A DNA stretch of 64,000 bases from Ignavibacteriaceae bacterium (GTDB lineage Bacteria > Bacteroidota > Ignavibacteria > Ignavibacteriales > Ignavibacteriaceae), in NCBI GenBank assembly GCA_013388545.1, contig JACAFB010000001.1:1-64000 (forward strand), in the 5' to 3' direction. A program made the position numbers and the translations under genes. Below the pieces are notes generated by a model that was not told the origin of the DNA, ran no database searches, and worked only from the letters and a program-made list of their open reading frames with translations. Positions 52,593 to 61,664 of this stretch are shown here, piece after piece; within the stretch, counting starts at the first letter, position 1, and each line of letters starts with the position of its first letter.

Positions 52593-54911
52593 ATGAATAG
52601 TGAAATAAATTCAAGCGAAATTTTTATTCTAACAGGTGATTGGTTTGACTACAAAGAGAAAAATATTCTTCAGCTGATTGGATGCACAAATAATAATGAA
52701 ACCATAGAAGTCTTAATCCCGAATAAACCGGTTTTTTTCATCGAACGGGAAAACACAACTCGCTACCTTAATATCCCTTTCAAGCGGAAAAAAGTAAACC
52801 TGAAAACATTTGATGGAAAACCGGTAGACGCGTTATATTTCAACACTCAAAAAGATTCCCGGCTTGCCGCAAAAACCCTTGAAGAAAATTCAATAGCCAC
52901 TTACGAGTCGGATGTTGATCCTCTGAAGCGATATCTGATGGAAAAGCTTATTAATACACAAGTCAAAGCAACGGGGAAGTCTTCTTATAGAAACGGACTG
53001 ATTTCCTATCTTAATCCATTGGTTGAACCGTGTGAACTTACGCCAGAATTTTCTGTACTGTCGATCGATATTGAAACCGGATCAAAGGGAAATCGACTTT
53101 ACTCAATTGCCGGTCATTTCTGGAATAAAAATAAAGAAGATAAAAAAGTTTTTATGTGCGGGGAAAAACGAGGCAGCGGCACATTGTCTTTTCTCGAGTT
53201 TTTCGAAAACGAAAAGTTATTGCTTCAGGCATTCTTAAACTGGTTCAAAGAAAAGAACCCTGATATAATAATTGGATGGCATGTAATCGGTTTTGATTTG
53301 ATGTTTTTGGAAAATAAATGTCGCGAACATTATATCCCTTTTGAAATTGCACGCTCACGTGGAAGAGTTGTTTTGAAGAAAACCAGACAGAGCGGATATT
53401 TTGCATCAATAACAGGTCGTGTGGTTATTGATGGGCCGCAGGCGCTTCGATCATCATTTTTTTCACTGGAAGATTACAGGCTTGAGTCTGTAGCAATGAA
53501 GATTCTTGGAAAAGGAAAGACTATCACATCTGAAATGAATAAAGCTACAGAAATCGACAGGCTATTTGAGAATGATAAGACCTCGCTGGCAAAGTATAAC
53601 TTGAACGATACCGAACTGGTTTCAGAAATATTTTTGAAGACAAGTTTAATTGAATTGTCGGTTAAAAGGGCAAAGCTGACCGGATTACCAATGAATCAAC
53701 TTGGAATGATGACTGCCGCTTTTGATCACTTTTACCTGCCGCGGTTACACCGAGCTGGTTTTGTTGCGCCAAATGTAAAAGACCTTTCAATATCTGAGCA
53801 CAGCGCCGGTGGATACGTTCTCGAACCAAATCCCGGAATTTATGACAATGTTATTGTCACTGACTTTAAGAGCTTGTATCCCTCAATAATTCAAACATTT
53901 AAAATCGATCCTCTGTCAAGACTTCTCTCACACATCGAAACGTTAAGCACTCCTGCAGGTTACAGATTTTCGAAAACTAAAAATATACTTCCGGAATTCA
54001 TTTCATTCTTACTTAAGCAAAGAGCCTCAGCCCTAAAGAAAGGTGATGTACAGCTTTCAGTGGCAATTAAAATATTGATGAACAGTTTTTACGGTGTAAT
54101 GGGCTCTTTTGGATGCCGTTTTTACCATCCGGACCTGGCTTCTGCAATCACAAGTACCGGGCAGGCATTACTAATTGAGAGTAAAAATTTTCTTGAGAAA
54201 AAAGGATATAAAGTAATTTATGGGGATACTGATTCACTTTTCATTAAGTTAAAGAAAGGCGATGAATTAAACTACAAGTCTACAGGTCAGGAAATTGTTA
54301 ATAAGCTTAATGAGTTCTGGAAACAAAAATTGAAAAAAGATTACGATCTGCAATCATATCTTGAATTAGAATATGAAAAGTATTACCGAAAATTTGTTAT
54401 TACTTCAGCAAGAGGAAGTGAAATAGGTGCCAAGAAAAGATATGCAGGGCTGGTTGAAGAAAATAATGAACAGAAAATTGAATTTGTTGGCCTTGAATTT
54501 GTCAGGTCTGACTGGACCCGCCTTGCAAAAGATTTCCAGACTGAACTATATAAAAGAATATTTAATGAGTTGGAAATCGATAATTGGATAAGAGATTTTG
54601 TATCTCTGATAAAGAGCGGAGAATTCGATAACAAGCTTATTTATAGAAAGAGGCTTAGAAAGGATACTGATGAATATACCAAAATGATGCCGCCTCACGT
54701 AAAAGCCGCAAAACTGGTTGAAAAAACCTCTGGAATTATATATTACGTAATCACTAAACGTGGACCTATTCCGATCGAACTGAAGCACGATGATCTGGAT
54801 TATGAGCACTACATCCAAAAGCAAATTAAACCGATTGCAGATTCAGTGCTTCATTTTTTGGGAAAATCTTTCAAAGAAATAATTCAATCGGGTCAATTAA
54901 GCTTTTTTTGA
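52593..54911 (+). CDS. polB: Family B DNA polymerase (Pol II type)
   Basis: A 772-residue replicative/repair polymerase resembling E. coli Pol II. The exonuclease domain has Exo I SIDIETGS (about 156), Exo II IIGWHVIGFDLMFL, and an Exo III-like YNLNDTELV. The polymerase domain has motif A DFKSLYPSII (about 430), motif B KILMNSFYGVMGS, and motif C YGDTDS with the metal aspartates near residue 544, followed by the KKRYAG palm motif. Proofreading and polymerase residues are intact. It probably acts in replication restart or damage tolerance. A weak 9-bp inverted repeat overlaps the stop codon (54907-54930). Confidence 0.96.
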   Translation: MNSEINSSEIFILTGDWFDYKEKNILQLIGCTNNNETIEVLIPNKPVFFIERENTTRYLNIPFKRKKVNLKTFDGKPVDALYFNTQKDSRLAAKTLEENSIATYESDVDPLKRYLMEKLINTQVKATGKSSYRNGLISYLNPLVEPCELTPEFSVLSIDIETGSKGNRLYSIAGHFWNKNKEDKKVFMCGEKRGSGTLSFLEFFENEKLLLQAFLNWFKEKNPDIIIGWHVIGFDLMFLENKCREHYIPFEIARSRGRVVLKKTRQSGYFASITGRVVIDGPQALRSSFFSLEDYRLESVAMKILGKGKTITSEMNKATEIDRLFENDKTSLAKYNLNDTELVSEIFLKTSLIELSVKRAKLTGLPMNQLGMMTAAFDHFYLPRLHRAGFVAPNVKDLSISEHSAGGYVLEPNPGIYDNVIVTDFKSLYPSIIQTFKIDPLSRLLSHIETLSTPAGYRFSKTKNILPEFISFLLKQRASALKKGDVQLSVAIKILMNSFYGVMGSFGCRFYHPDLASAITSTGQALLIESKNFLEKKGYKVIYGDTDSLFIKLKKGDELNYKSTGQEIVNKLNEFWKQKLKKDYDLQSYLELEYEKYYRKFVITSARGSEIGAKKRYAGLVEENNEQKIEFVGLEFVRSDWTRLAKDFQTELYKRIFNELEIDNWIRDFVSLIKSGEFDNKLIYRKRLRKDTDEYTKMMPPHVKAAKLVEKTSGIIYYVITKRGPIPIELKHDDLDYEHYIQKQIKPIADSVLHFLGKSFKEIIQSGQLSFF

Positions 54912-54966
54912 AATTGAATGAAATTTCAAACTCTTATAGTATTTTTTCCCAAATGTTCAAATTATT

Positions 54967-54984
54967 GTGTAAAAAATTTTACAC
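54967..54984. other. Inverted repeat in the polB-rpoD gap
   Basis: GTGTAAAA-AA-TTTTACAC is an 18-base perfect inverted repeat 182 bases before the sigma factor start. It could be an operator or a small terminator-like hairpin of polB, but no T-run follows. The rest of the 254-base gap holds a second palindrome at 55073-55088 and otherwise nothing I recognise. Confidence 0.4.
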
Positions 54985-55066
54985 CGGGAACTTAAGGTTT
55001 ATTAAATCTGTCAGTATTAAGAAAATTTATCGGAGGCAGAACCTTTTTTCTCTTTAATTATTCTAA

Positions 55067-55097
55067 TTGAGTGCTTATATTTATAAGCTTAGAATGG
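55067..55097 (+). promoter_or_regulatory. Candidate rpoD promoter with a palindrome in the spacer
   Basis: TTG at 55067-55069 and TAGAATGG at 55090-55097 (six of eight bases as TAnnTTTG, counting n) are 20 bases apart. Between them lies GCTTATA-TT-TATAAGC (55073-55088), a 7-bp inverted repeat that a repressor or autoregulator could bind. The promoter match is imperfect. Confidence 0.3.
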
Positions 55098-55165
55098 ATG
55101 ATACTTTTTCCCTCTGAGCTTCAATTTCGCAAAGAACCCAAAACAATATTAGGAGCATAAACAGA

Positions 55166-56023
55166 TTGAAAATAACCAAGCAATTTACTAACCGCGAGAG
55201 CAAATCTTTAGATCAATATCTTCAGGACATAGGTAAAGTAGACCTTATTACCCCGGAAGAAGAAATAGAGCTGGCCAAAAAAATCAAAAAAGGCGAAAGA
55301 TCTGCGCTTGAAAAGCTTACAAAAGCTAATCTACGTTTTGTTGTTAGTGTTGCAAAACAATATCAAAACCAGGGACTATCTCTGGGTGACCTCATTAATG
55401 AGGGTAACATCGGCTTGATTAAAGCCGCTGAAAGGTTTGATGAAACCAGAGGTTTCAAATTTATTTCTTACGCAGTCTGGTGGGTCAGGCAGGCAATTAT
55501 GCAAGCCATTGCAGACCAATCAAGAGTAGTTAGGCTGCCCTTGAACAGAGTTGGCTCATTAACAAAAATTAGCAAAGCTTACAGGGATCTTGAGCAGGAA
55601 TATGAAAGAAAACCAACCACAGAAGAACTTGCTTCAACCCTGGATATGAGCTCTGACGAAGTAGCGTATGCTCTGCAAATTTCAGGTCGTCATGTTTCTA
55701 TGGATGCCCCTTTTTCAGGAGACGATGATAAAAACAGTCTTATTGATGTTCTTCCAAATGAAGAACAGCCGCTGCCTGACAGGGAGCTTATGAGAGAATC
55801 TTTGAAAGCTGAAGTTGCAAATGTTCTTTCTACTCTCTCAGAACGTGAAGCTGAAGTAATAAAACTTTACTTCGGTATCGACAGCGATCATTCTGCGACT
55901 TTAGAGGAGATCGGTGACAGGTTTAACCTGACAAGAGAGAGAGTGAGACAGATAAAAGAAAAAGCTCTCAGAAATTTGCGGCACGCCAGAAGAAGTACCA
56001 GATTAAAAGCTTACCTTGGATAA
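55166..56023 (+). CDS. rpoD: Primary RNA polymerase sigma factor (Bacteroidetes-type SigA/RpoD)
   Basis: A 285-residue sigma-70 protein lacking the long region 1.1 and non-conserved region, as in Bacteroidetes primary sigma factors. Region 1.2 is [20 protein letters not shown]; region 2 includes [37 protein letters not shown] and the -10-binding [12 protein letters not shown]; region 3 covers about 140-200. Region 4 ends with the helix-turn-helix [19 protein letters not shown]. The start is TTG with AGGAG ten bases upstream; no ATG gives the normal N-terminus. A strong terminator follows, so it is a single-gene transcript. It should recognise the -33 TTG/-7 TAnnTTTG promoters noted in this window. 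Confidence 0.97.
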   Translation: MKITKQFTNRESKSLDQYLQDIGKVDLITPEEEIELAKKIKKGERSALEKLTKANLRFVVSVAKQYQNQGLSLGDLINEGNIGLIKAAERFDETRGFKFISYAVWWVRQAIMQAIADQSRVVRLPLNRVGSLTKISKAYRDLEQEYERKPTTEELASTLDMSSDEVAYALQISGRHVSMDAPFSGDDDKNSLIDVLPNEEQPLPDRELMRESLKAEVANVLSTLSEREAEVIKLYFGIDSDHSATLEEIGDRFNLTRERVRQIKEKALRNLRHARRSTRLKAYLG

Positions 56024-56028
56024 AATTC

Positions 56029-56059
56029 AAAGGCTGGTTAATCCAGCCTTTCTTTTTTT
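56029..56059 (+). terminator. Rho-independent terminator after rpoD
   Basis: A perfect 9-bp stem (AAAGGCTGG/CCAGCCTTT, 56029-56037 and 56043-56051) with a TTAAT loop and then CTTTTTTT. It starts 5 bases after the stop codon. Confidence 0.95.
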
Positions 56060-56168
56060 AATCAATTATAAACCCTTCTGCAAAAATTTTTTGCCGCTTA
56101 AAATATTAATTATACAATGAAATCTTCCGGAAAATATTTTCGTACAGGAACATAAACCGGCAGTAAAT

Positions 56169-58346
56169 ATGAAGTTAATATCTTTACTAATCCTTATAAG
56201 TGTTTATTCTCTTGCGGAAGTTAAAAATCCCGAAAAAGTATTAATTCTTAAACATATCGATGGTGAAATTAAGCTCGATGGTATAATCGATCCAGTGTGG
56301 TCGTTAGCTGATTCAACTTCAGATTTTTTCCAGCTTCTTCCATATTACGATCAACCTCCTAGTCGAAAAACAGTTGTTAAAGTATTAACATCAGATGATG
56401 CTTTGTATTGCTTATTCATCTGTTACGATGACCAATTTAACATTCAACGAAATACCGGTATGCTGGATAGCTTTGGCGGCGATATTGTTTCGATTATGCT
56501 TGATACATTCAATGATAGCAAAACAGCTTATAAATTTGCAGTATCAGCAACAGGAGTTAGGGCCGATTCAAGAATGCTGGATGATGCCAGGAACCGGGAT
56601 TATAGCTGGGATGGAATCTGGTTTGCCGATTCTAAAATTTACAATTGGGGTTTTATAATTGAAATAAAGATACCTTATAAATCTATTCAATATGATGAGC
56701 AGGCTTTTGAGTGGGGTTTGGATTTTGATCGTTGGAGACCTGCAAATGCCGAAGACTTGTATTGGTGCAGATATGAACAGAATGAAGGACAAAGAATTTC
56801 AAAATTTGGGAAATTGATTTTTCCAGATTTCAAACCGACTGCCAAAGGCCTCAACCTTGAGATTTACCCCGTAGGCATTACAAAAGCTATTTATCTGGAC
56901 AGTAAAAAATACAAAGTTGAACCAGATGCCGGGCTTGATATTTTTTATAATCCATCTCCAAAGCTAACATATCAGTTAACGGTTAATCCCGATTTTGCTC
57001 AAATTGAAGCCGATCCATTTGATTTCAACATATCAAGATACGAGTCTTACTTTTCTGAGCGCAGGCCCTTCTTTACTGAAGGAAATGAAATTTTTATGGC
57101 CTCCGGAAGACAGAATAATACAGGGTTCTACCGACCTTTGGAGTTATTCTATTCAAGAAGAATTGGAAAACTACTCGCCGATGGTCAGCAAGTTCCTCTT
57201 ATTGCTGGCACAAAAGCTTTTGGAAGAATTGACGACTGGGAGTACGGAGGATTTTTAGCAATCACCGGAGAGAAAAATTATATGAGGAACGGCGATAATT
57301 TTACTGAGCCCCGTGCTTATTTCGGTTCTGCGAGAATTAAGAAGCAGATTTTTGAAAACTCAACTGTCGGATTTCTTTTCGTCGGGAAACAAACAAAGGA
57401 TAATACTTTCGGAGTAATTGATATTGACGGAGCTTTCAGAGAATCAACCTGGCAGCTTTCATATCAGCTTGCACGTTCGATTAAGAATTCGGAAGGAGAT
57501 TACGCATTCTCTACCGGTTTTACAATGTTCAGCGATAAGTATATGATGCTGGCAAGATCAAAATATATTGGTGAAAAGTTTGATATAGACGAAGTTGGTT
57601 TCGTTCCATGGAAAGGGACGGCAGAACTTGTAACCGCAGCTGGTCCAATCTGGTATTTTGATACTGGGTACATAAGTCAGATTCTGGTTTTTGGCGGTAT
57701 TTTTCTTAATCATGAAAAGGTGGATAATTTTACAGATCACAGCGGGGCTTTTGGATTTAATATGCAATTAAGAGATAACTGGGGTTATGAAATAAATATT
57801 CTCTATGGAAAATCAAAGGACAGCGATAAAATATTCAACTCTTATGAGCTTTCTCTGAGTTCATGGTTTCACACATCTCCTAAATGGAGTGGGAACTTAT
57901 GGGCAGGTTATACTAAAACATTCAATTTCTCCAGGGATTATTTAGGTTATTATTCTTGGCTCGGTTTCAGAGTTCAATGGCAGGCCTTTGATATCTTAAA
58001 TATCGGATCAAACTACAATATGTATGTTGAAATTAATCCTGATGGTAAAATTGATGAGATCACTTTTAATCCAAGACCTTTCTTGTCGCTGACGCCTTTC
58101 AACAATCTTAATTTTAGTATTTATGTTGATAATGTTTATTTACGATCAACAAAAAAAATCGAAAGGATTGTGGGGGGATTTCTTTTCTCTTATAATTTTT
58201 CTCCAAAGAGCTGGATATTTTTTGCAGTTAATGAAGTTCAGAACAGAGTTAATGAAATTGATCAGCACGGAAACATGCTTTCAAAAAAACTTATAACCTC
58301 TGACAGAGCTGCTGTTCTGAAAGTAAAATACCTTTATTATTTTTAA
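56169..58346 (+). CDS. CBM9-like/DUF5916 exported protein
   Basis: A 725-residue exported protein with a short signal peptide (about 1-17). Residues about 25-215 form a family 9 carbohydrate-binding-type domain (DGEIKLDGIIDPVWSLAD, then WDGIWFADSKIYNWGFIIEI and KIPYKSIQY in pieces). The remaining 500 residues match DUF5916, rich in aromatic strands and probably an outer-membrane barrel. The hallmark YFSERRPFFTEGNEIF is near residue 290. The role of this architecture in Bacteroidetes is not established; a surface glycan-related or transport role is an inference. It is a single gene. Confidence 0.87.
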   Translation: MKLISLLILISVYSLAEVKNPEKVLILKHIDGEIKLDGIIDPVWSLADSTSDFFQLLPYYDQPPSRKTVVKVLTSDDALYCLFICYDDQFNIQRNTGMLDSFGGDIVSIMLDTFNDSKTAYKFAVSATGVRADSRMLDDARNRDYSWDGIWFADSKIYNWGFIIEIKIPYKSIQYDEQAFEWGLDFDRWRPANAEDLYWCRYEQNEGQRISKFGKLIFPDFKPTAKGLNLEIYPVGITKAIYLDSKKYKVEPDAGLDIFYNPSPKLTYQLTVNPDFAQIEADPFDFNISRYESYFSERRPFFTEGNEIFMASGRQNNTGFYRPLELFYSRRIGKLLADGQQVPLIAGTKAFGRIDDWEYGGFLAITGEKNYMRNGDNFTEPRAYFGSARIKKQIFENSTVGFLFVGKQTKDNTFGVIDIDGAFRESTWQLSYQLARSIKNSEGDYAFSTGFTMFSDKYMMLARSKYIGEKFDIDEVGFVPWKGTAELVTAAGPIWYFDTGYISQILVFGGIFLNHEKVDNFTDHSGAFGFNMQLRDNWGYEINILYGKSKDSDKIFNSYELSLSSWFHTSPKWSGNLWAGYTKTFNFSRDYLGYYSWLGFRVQWQAFDILNIGSNYNMYVEINPDGKIDEITFNPRPFLSLTPFNNLNFSIYVDNVYLRSTKKIERIVGGFLFSYNFSPKSWIFFAVNEVQNRVNEIDQHGNMLSKKLITSDRAAVLKVKYLYYF

Positions 58347-58484
58347 GTTAGTTTAAATCTCCCCGGAAATTTAATTATCCCCGACTAAGAATCCCTGTCC
58401 CTGGAAATATTATAACCACGGATTGAACCTACCTCAAGATTCGATTGTTCACTAAGTAAAATTGTAACAAAAAAAAGTTTAGAA

Positions 58485-59084
58485 ATGATTCATCCATTAT
58501 TAAAAAATCGGTTTAGTACAAGAATTTTTTCAGATAAAGAGATTGATAAAAGTATAATTATTGATCTTTTCGAAGCTGCAAGATGGTCTCCTTCTTCAGG
58601 AAATAAACAACCCTGGAGATTTATCGCAGGTATTAAGAACGAAGGCGACACACATTCCAAATTAGTCTCGATTTTGAATGTTTCAAATGCCATATGGGCT
58701 GAGAAAGCTCCCTTGCTTATTTTAGCTATTGCTAAAAAATATTTAGATGATTCTCAAAAGTTAAATGCATATTCATTTTACGATGTTGGCCTTGCAAATG
58801 CTAATTTAACTTTCCAGGCATCGTCAGCTGATTTGTTTGTTCATCAAATGGGCGGCTTTAATGGGCAAAAGGCAAAAGAAGTTTTTGAAATACCAGATGA
58901 TTTTGAACCGGTTACTGTTTTGGCAATTGGGTACCTTGGAAATCCAACGGATTTTCCCGAAGAAGTACTGGCAAAGGAAAAAAGACAGAGAACCCGTATG
59001 GAATTAATGGAGTTTGTATTTGAAGAAAAGTTCGGACAAATTAGTAATTTAACGGCAGCACCAATTGAAGAGAGAAACTTATGA
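58485..59084 (+). CDS. Nitroreductase family protein
   Basis: A 199-residue FMN-binding nitroreductase. The FMN arginines are in KNRFSTRIFSDKEI, ARWSPSSGNKQPWRFI (about 32-47) is the S-P-S-x-x-N-x-QPW motif, and the C-terminal half carries FQASSADLFVHQMGGF and VLAIGYLG. It differs from the enzyme at 41667, so the two are not a recent duplication. It overlaps the downstream pirin gene by 4 bases (ATGA), so the two oxidoreductase-type genes are coupled. The substrate is unknown. Confidence 0.92.
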   Translation: MIHPLLKNRFSTRIFSDKEIDKSIIIDLFEAARWSPSSGNKQPWRFIAGIKNEGDTHSKLVSILNVSNAIWAEKAPLLILAIAKKYLDDSQKLNAYSFYDVGLANANLTFQASSADLFVHQMGGFNGQKAKEVFEIPDDFEPVTVLAIGYLGNPTDFPEEVLAKEKRQRTRMELMEFVFEEKFGQISNLTAAPIEERNL

Positions 59085-59791
59085 AAAAAATTGTTCACCG
59101 TGCGGAAGAAAGAGGAAGCGCTGAATTTGGCTGGCTTCATGCAAAGCACAGCTTTAGCTTTGGGCGATGGTACGATCCCGGGAAAATGGGTTTCGGTTTA
59201 CTAAGAGTATTGAATGATGATATAATTGAACCGGCAACCGGATTTGGAACTCATCCGCACGATAATATGGAAATCGTAACTATAATTCTTGAAGGCTCGC
59301 TTGAACATAAAGACAGCATGGGCACTGGGTCAATAATCAGTGCTGGCGAAGTTCAGGCTATGTCTGCCGGTACAGGAGTAACACATTCTGAATTTAATCC
59401 TTCCCAAAATGAAAAGACTAATCTTCTTCAATTGTGGATAATTCCGAAAGAACAGAACATTGCCCCGCGTTATTCGCAAAATAAATTCCCGCTTAATGAA
59501 AGAACTAATAAAATTAAAACAATCGTTTCCGGGGAAAAATCTCAGGACACAATATATATTCATCAGGATGCAGCAATTTCGCTTGGCAATCTTAGCAAAG
59601 GAAATAATGCAAGTTATAAAATGATATTCAAAGGTAATGGAGTTTATTTGTTCGTCATTTCAGGACAACTTAAAGTTGATTCAGAAAATCTTTACAGGAG
59701 AGATTCTTTAGGTATTTATGATGTTGATGAATTTTACATTACAGCAGATGAAGATTCAGACTTTTTGCTTGTTGAAGTTCCAATGCAATAG
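59081..59791 (+). CDS. Pirin family protein (YhhW-like)
   Basis: A 236-residue bicupin. The metal ligands of pirin are all present in the N-terminal cupin: H58, H60 (FGTHPHDN), H102 and E104 (GVTHSEFN). Some bacterial pirins are quercetin 2,3-dioxygenases and others regulate partner enzymes; the native role here is unknown. The start overlaps the nitroreductase stop as ATGA. A convergent terminator follows. Confidence 0.93.
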   Translation: MKKIVHRAEERGSAEFGWLHAKHSFSFGRWYDPGKMGFGLLRVLNDDIIEPATGFGTHPHDNMEIVTIILEGSLEHKDSMGTGSIISAGEVQAMSAGTGVTHSEFNPSQNEKTNLLQLWIIPKEQNIAPRYSQNKFPLNERTNKIKTIVSGEKSQDTIYIHQDAAISLGNLSKGNNASYKMIFKGNGVYLFVISGQLKVDSENLYRRDSLGIYDVDEFYITADEDSDFLLVEVPMQ

Positions 59792-59825
59792 TTCATCTTA
59801 AACTTTTATCACTCTGCATTAACAA

Positions 59826-59853
59826 TAAAGGCACAACTTACACTGTGCCTTTA
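59826..59853. terminator. Hairpin terminator between convergent genes
   Basis: A 10-bp stem (TAAAGGCACA/TGTGCCTTTA, 59826-59835 and 59844-59853) with an 8-base loop, 35 bases after the pirin stop and 46 bases before the metallopeptidase end. No long T-run follows on the plus strand. Confidence 0.6.
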
Positions 59854-59898
59854 TACATTAATGTGTGCTGAAACTATGTGGCTTAAAATTATTCTAAT

Positions 59899-61575
59899 TT
59901 AATTTGCCCTCTTTTTTTCTATCTCAAAAACAGGTTTTATATCAACCGGCAGATGGAAAAGTTTTTTTCTTAATGCACTGATTGACCCGGATTCAACTGC
60001 ATAGGAGTTGATTAACTCTTTTGCTTTTTTATAATTGCCCTCTGCCTGAATTGTTAAAACAGTCTCTGCCAGTTGTTTCAGAGCAGGATAAATTTTTTCA
60101 AAGTTTACTTTTACTTTCCCGTTGGCCTTGTCATAACTATAAGCACCCTTTTCAAGCAAATAGTTAAATATAATTGCATTACCACCACCGTGAGCCTCTT
60201 CGATTCCGAAGCGAATGCTTCTGAAAATGCCAGCAAGAAACGTAACCCATAGTTGATTTCTGATTTCTTCGGGATAAATTTTTTGATCAATCATGAAAAT
60301 ATTATTATACATTCCCAAAATGTCGGCTTTGCATTCTTCGATAGTTGAATATGTTTCTTTCAGTTCTTTTTTAACTTCTGTTTCCTTCCCATTAACTTTT
60401 ATAAACCCCGGCCCTATTCCATGCGACATTTCATGCATCAGCGTGTGATTAAAGAAGGCTTCAAAGGACAAATATTTCAGTTGCGAAGCATCCAGCACCT
60501 CTTTAGCAATAGGGACTAACAGTTTTTCGTATTTGGCTTCGTGAACATTTTTCAACATTACTTTTTTTGAACCTTTTACCTTTCTGACTCTTTCGTCATT
60601 CGGTAAATTAAAGGCCAAAGTTTGAACGCCAGCTTTTGTATCACCAGCAGTAAATATCTCGTTAACAACAACTATTGGTGACTCTGAACCACGGTTGTAA
60701 TTTTTATGCATATCCGGTATCGGCAGATTCTTTTCCATAGCTTTAAGATATTTTGAAAATATCTCAAGCTTTTTCGTTTCAACGGGATCTTTAATTGTAA
60801 CAAAGCTTTCAAAAGAAGCTTTGTAATTAAACAATTTATCTTCATAAACTTCATATGGCCCAATTACGACTTCAATATTATGATCTTTAAGGTCCATCCA
60901 ATCCATATCGCTTTGAAAATAATCGTTCGACAAAAAAGCGTCTGCTCTTGAAACCAGGAATTTTTCAAGCGATTTGTTATCTGAATACTTTGCGGCTTCC
61001 TTCAGAAGGGCAGAGATTTTTGATAATTCTTCATTGAAATATTCACTATAAGGTATAGCCACAAGTCCTGCACTGTCTCTGCGGATAACAGTAAATTCGG
61101 AAGTAAATGATTTTTCATCCTGAGGATTGTTTTTGATCCAGCTTTCAAATTCTTCTTTAGTCATATCGGGGGGATAGAAATTTGCTCCAGGCGGCTTTGG
61201 ATATTTTCCCCAGAACGGTTTATCGTTGTCAAGCCTGTTGAACGGGCCAAACATTACTTTGAACAAATTATAATCTGTTATTCCTTCTGCACTAGAATCG
61301 TTTTCAAGTATTTTTTTTATTTCCTGGTTTTTTATGTAAACCTGTTTGAGGAATATTTCGTCAATTATTTTAGATGCCAGGTAAAGCTTTTCAATCACAA
61401 CTTTTTCTCTTTCGCTTAAAAGAGCTTCGTTATAATTGATTTCAGTTGGAACAAATTTATTAAGAATTGTTTCACTCGAATTCATTTTTGCATTCTCAAT
61501 ATTATTATTTTTTGATCCTTCATCACAGCCGGCTGCCAAAAGCATGCCGAGTAAAAATAAAATCATGTTTTTCAT
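59899..61575 (-). CDS. M49-like (dipeptidyl peptidase III family) zinc peptidase lipoprotein
   Basis: A 558-residue lipoprotein with the lipid-attached cysteine in LLAAGCDE (C17). The catalytic domain carries a zinc motif H-E-M-S-H-G (in LMHEMSHGIGPGF, near residue 380) and, about 35 residues further, the third ligand region TIEECKADILGMYN. This is the arrangement of M49-like proteins annotated as Zn-dependent hydrolases or dipeptidyl peptidase III in Bacteroidetes. True DPP III has HExxGH with one extra residue; here the motif is the plain HExxH. It is probably a periplasmic or outer-membrane peptidase. It is a single gene. Confidence 0.85.
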   Translation of the reverse strand: MKNMILFLLGMLLAAGCDEGSKNNNIENAKMNSSETILNKFVPTEINYNEALLSEREKVVIEKLYLASKIIDEIFLKQVYIKNQEIKKILENDSSAEGITDYNLFKVMFGPFNRLDNDKPFWGKYPKPPGANFYPPDMTKEEFESWIKNNPQDEKSFTSEFTVIRRDSAGLVAIPYSEYFNEELSKISALLKEAAKYSDNKSLEKFLVSRADAFLSNDYFQSDMDWMDLKDHNIEVVIGPYEVYEDKLFNYKASFESFVTIKDPVETKKLEIFSKYLKAMEKNLPIPDMHKNYNRGSESPIVVVNEIFTAGDTKAGVQTLAFNLPNDERVRKVKGSKKVMLKNVHEAKYEKLLVPIAKEVLDASQLKYLSFEAFFNHTLMHEMSHGIGPGFIKVNGKETEVKKELKETYSTIEECKADILGMYNNIFMIDQKIYPEEIRNQLWVTFLAGIFRSIRFGIEEAHGGGNAIIFNYLLEKGAYSYDKANGKVKVNFEKIYPALKQLAETVLTIQAEGNYKKAKELINSYAVESGSISALRKKLFHLPVDIKPVFEIEKKRAN

Positions 61576-61664
61576 AATATCATCTCACTTAATTCTATGA
61601 AAGCTGTTTACTTAAAATATTAGTTTTCCCTGCTATTAATAAAGTGCAATTTCGGTTTTCTCAA

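Noticed and set aside
54907-54930. A 9-bp inverted repeat over the polB stop codon as a terminator
   Set aside because: The stem is all A/T except one pair, and the nearest T-run is more than 10 bases away.
41667-59084. The two nitroreductase genes as a recent duplication
   Set aside because: Their sequences differ throughout, including motif details and length (209 and 199 residues), so they are separate family members.
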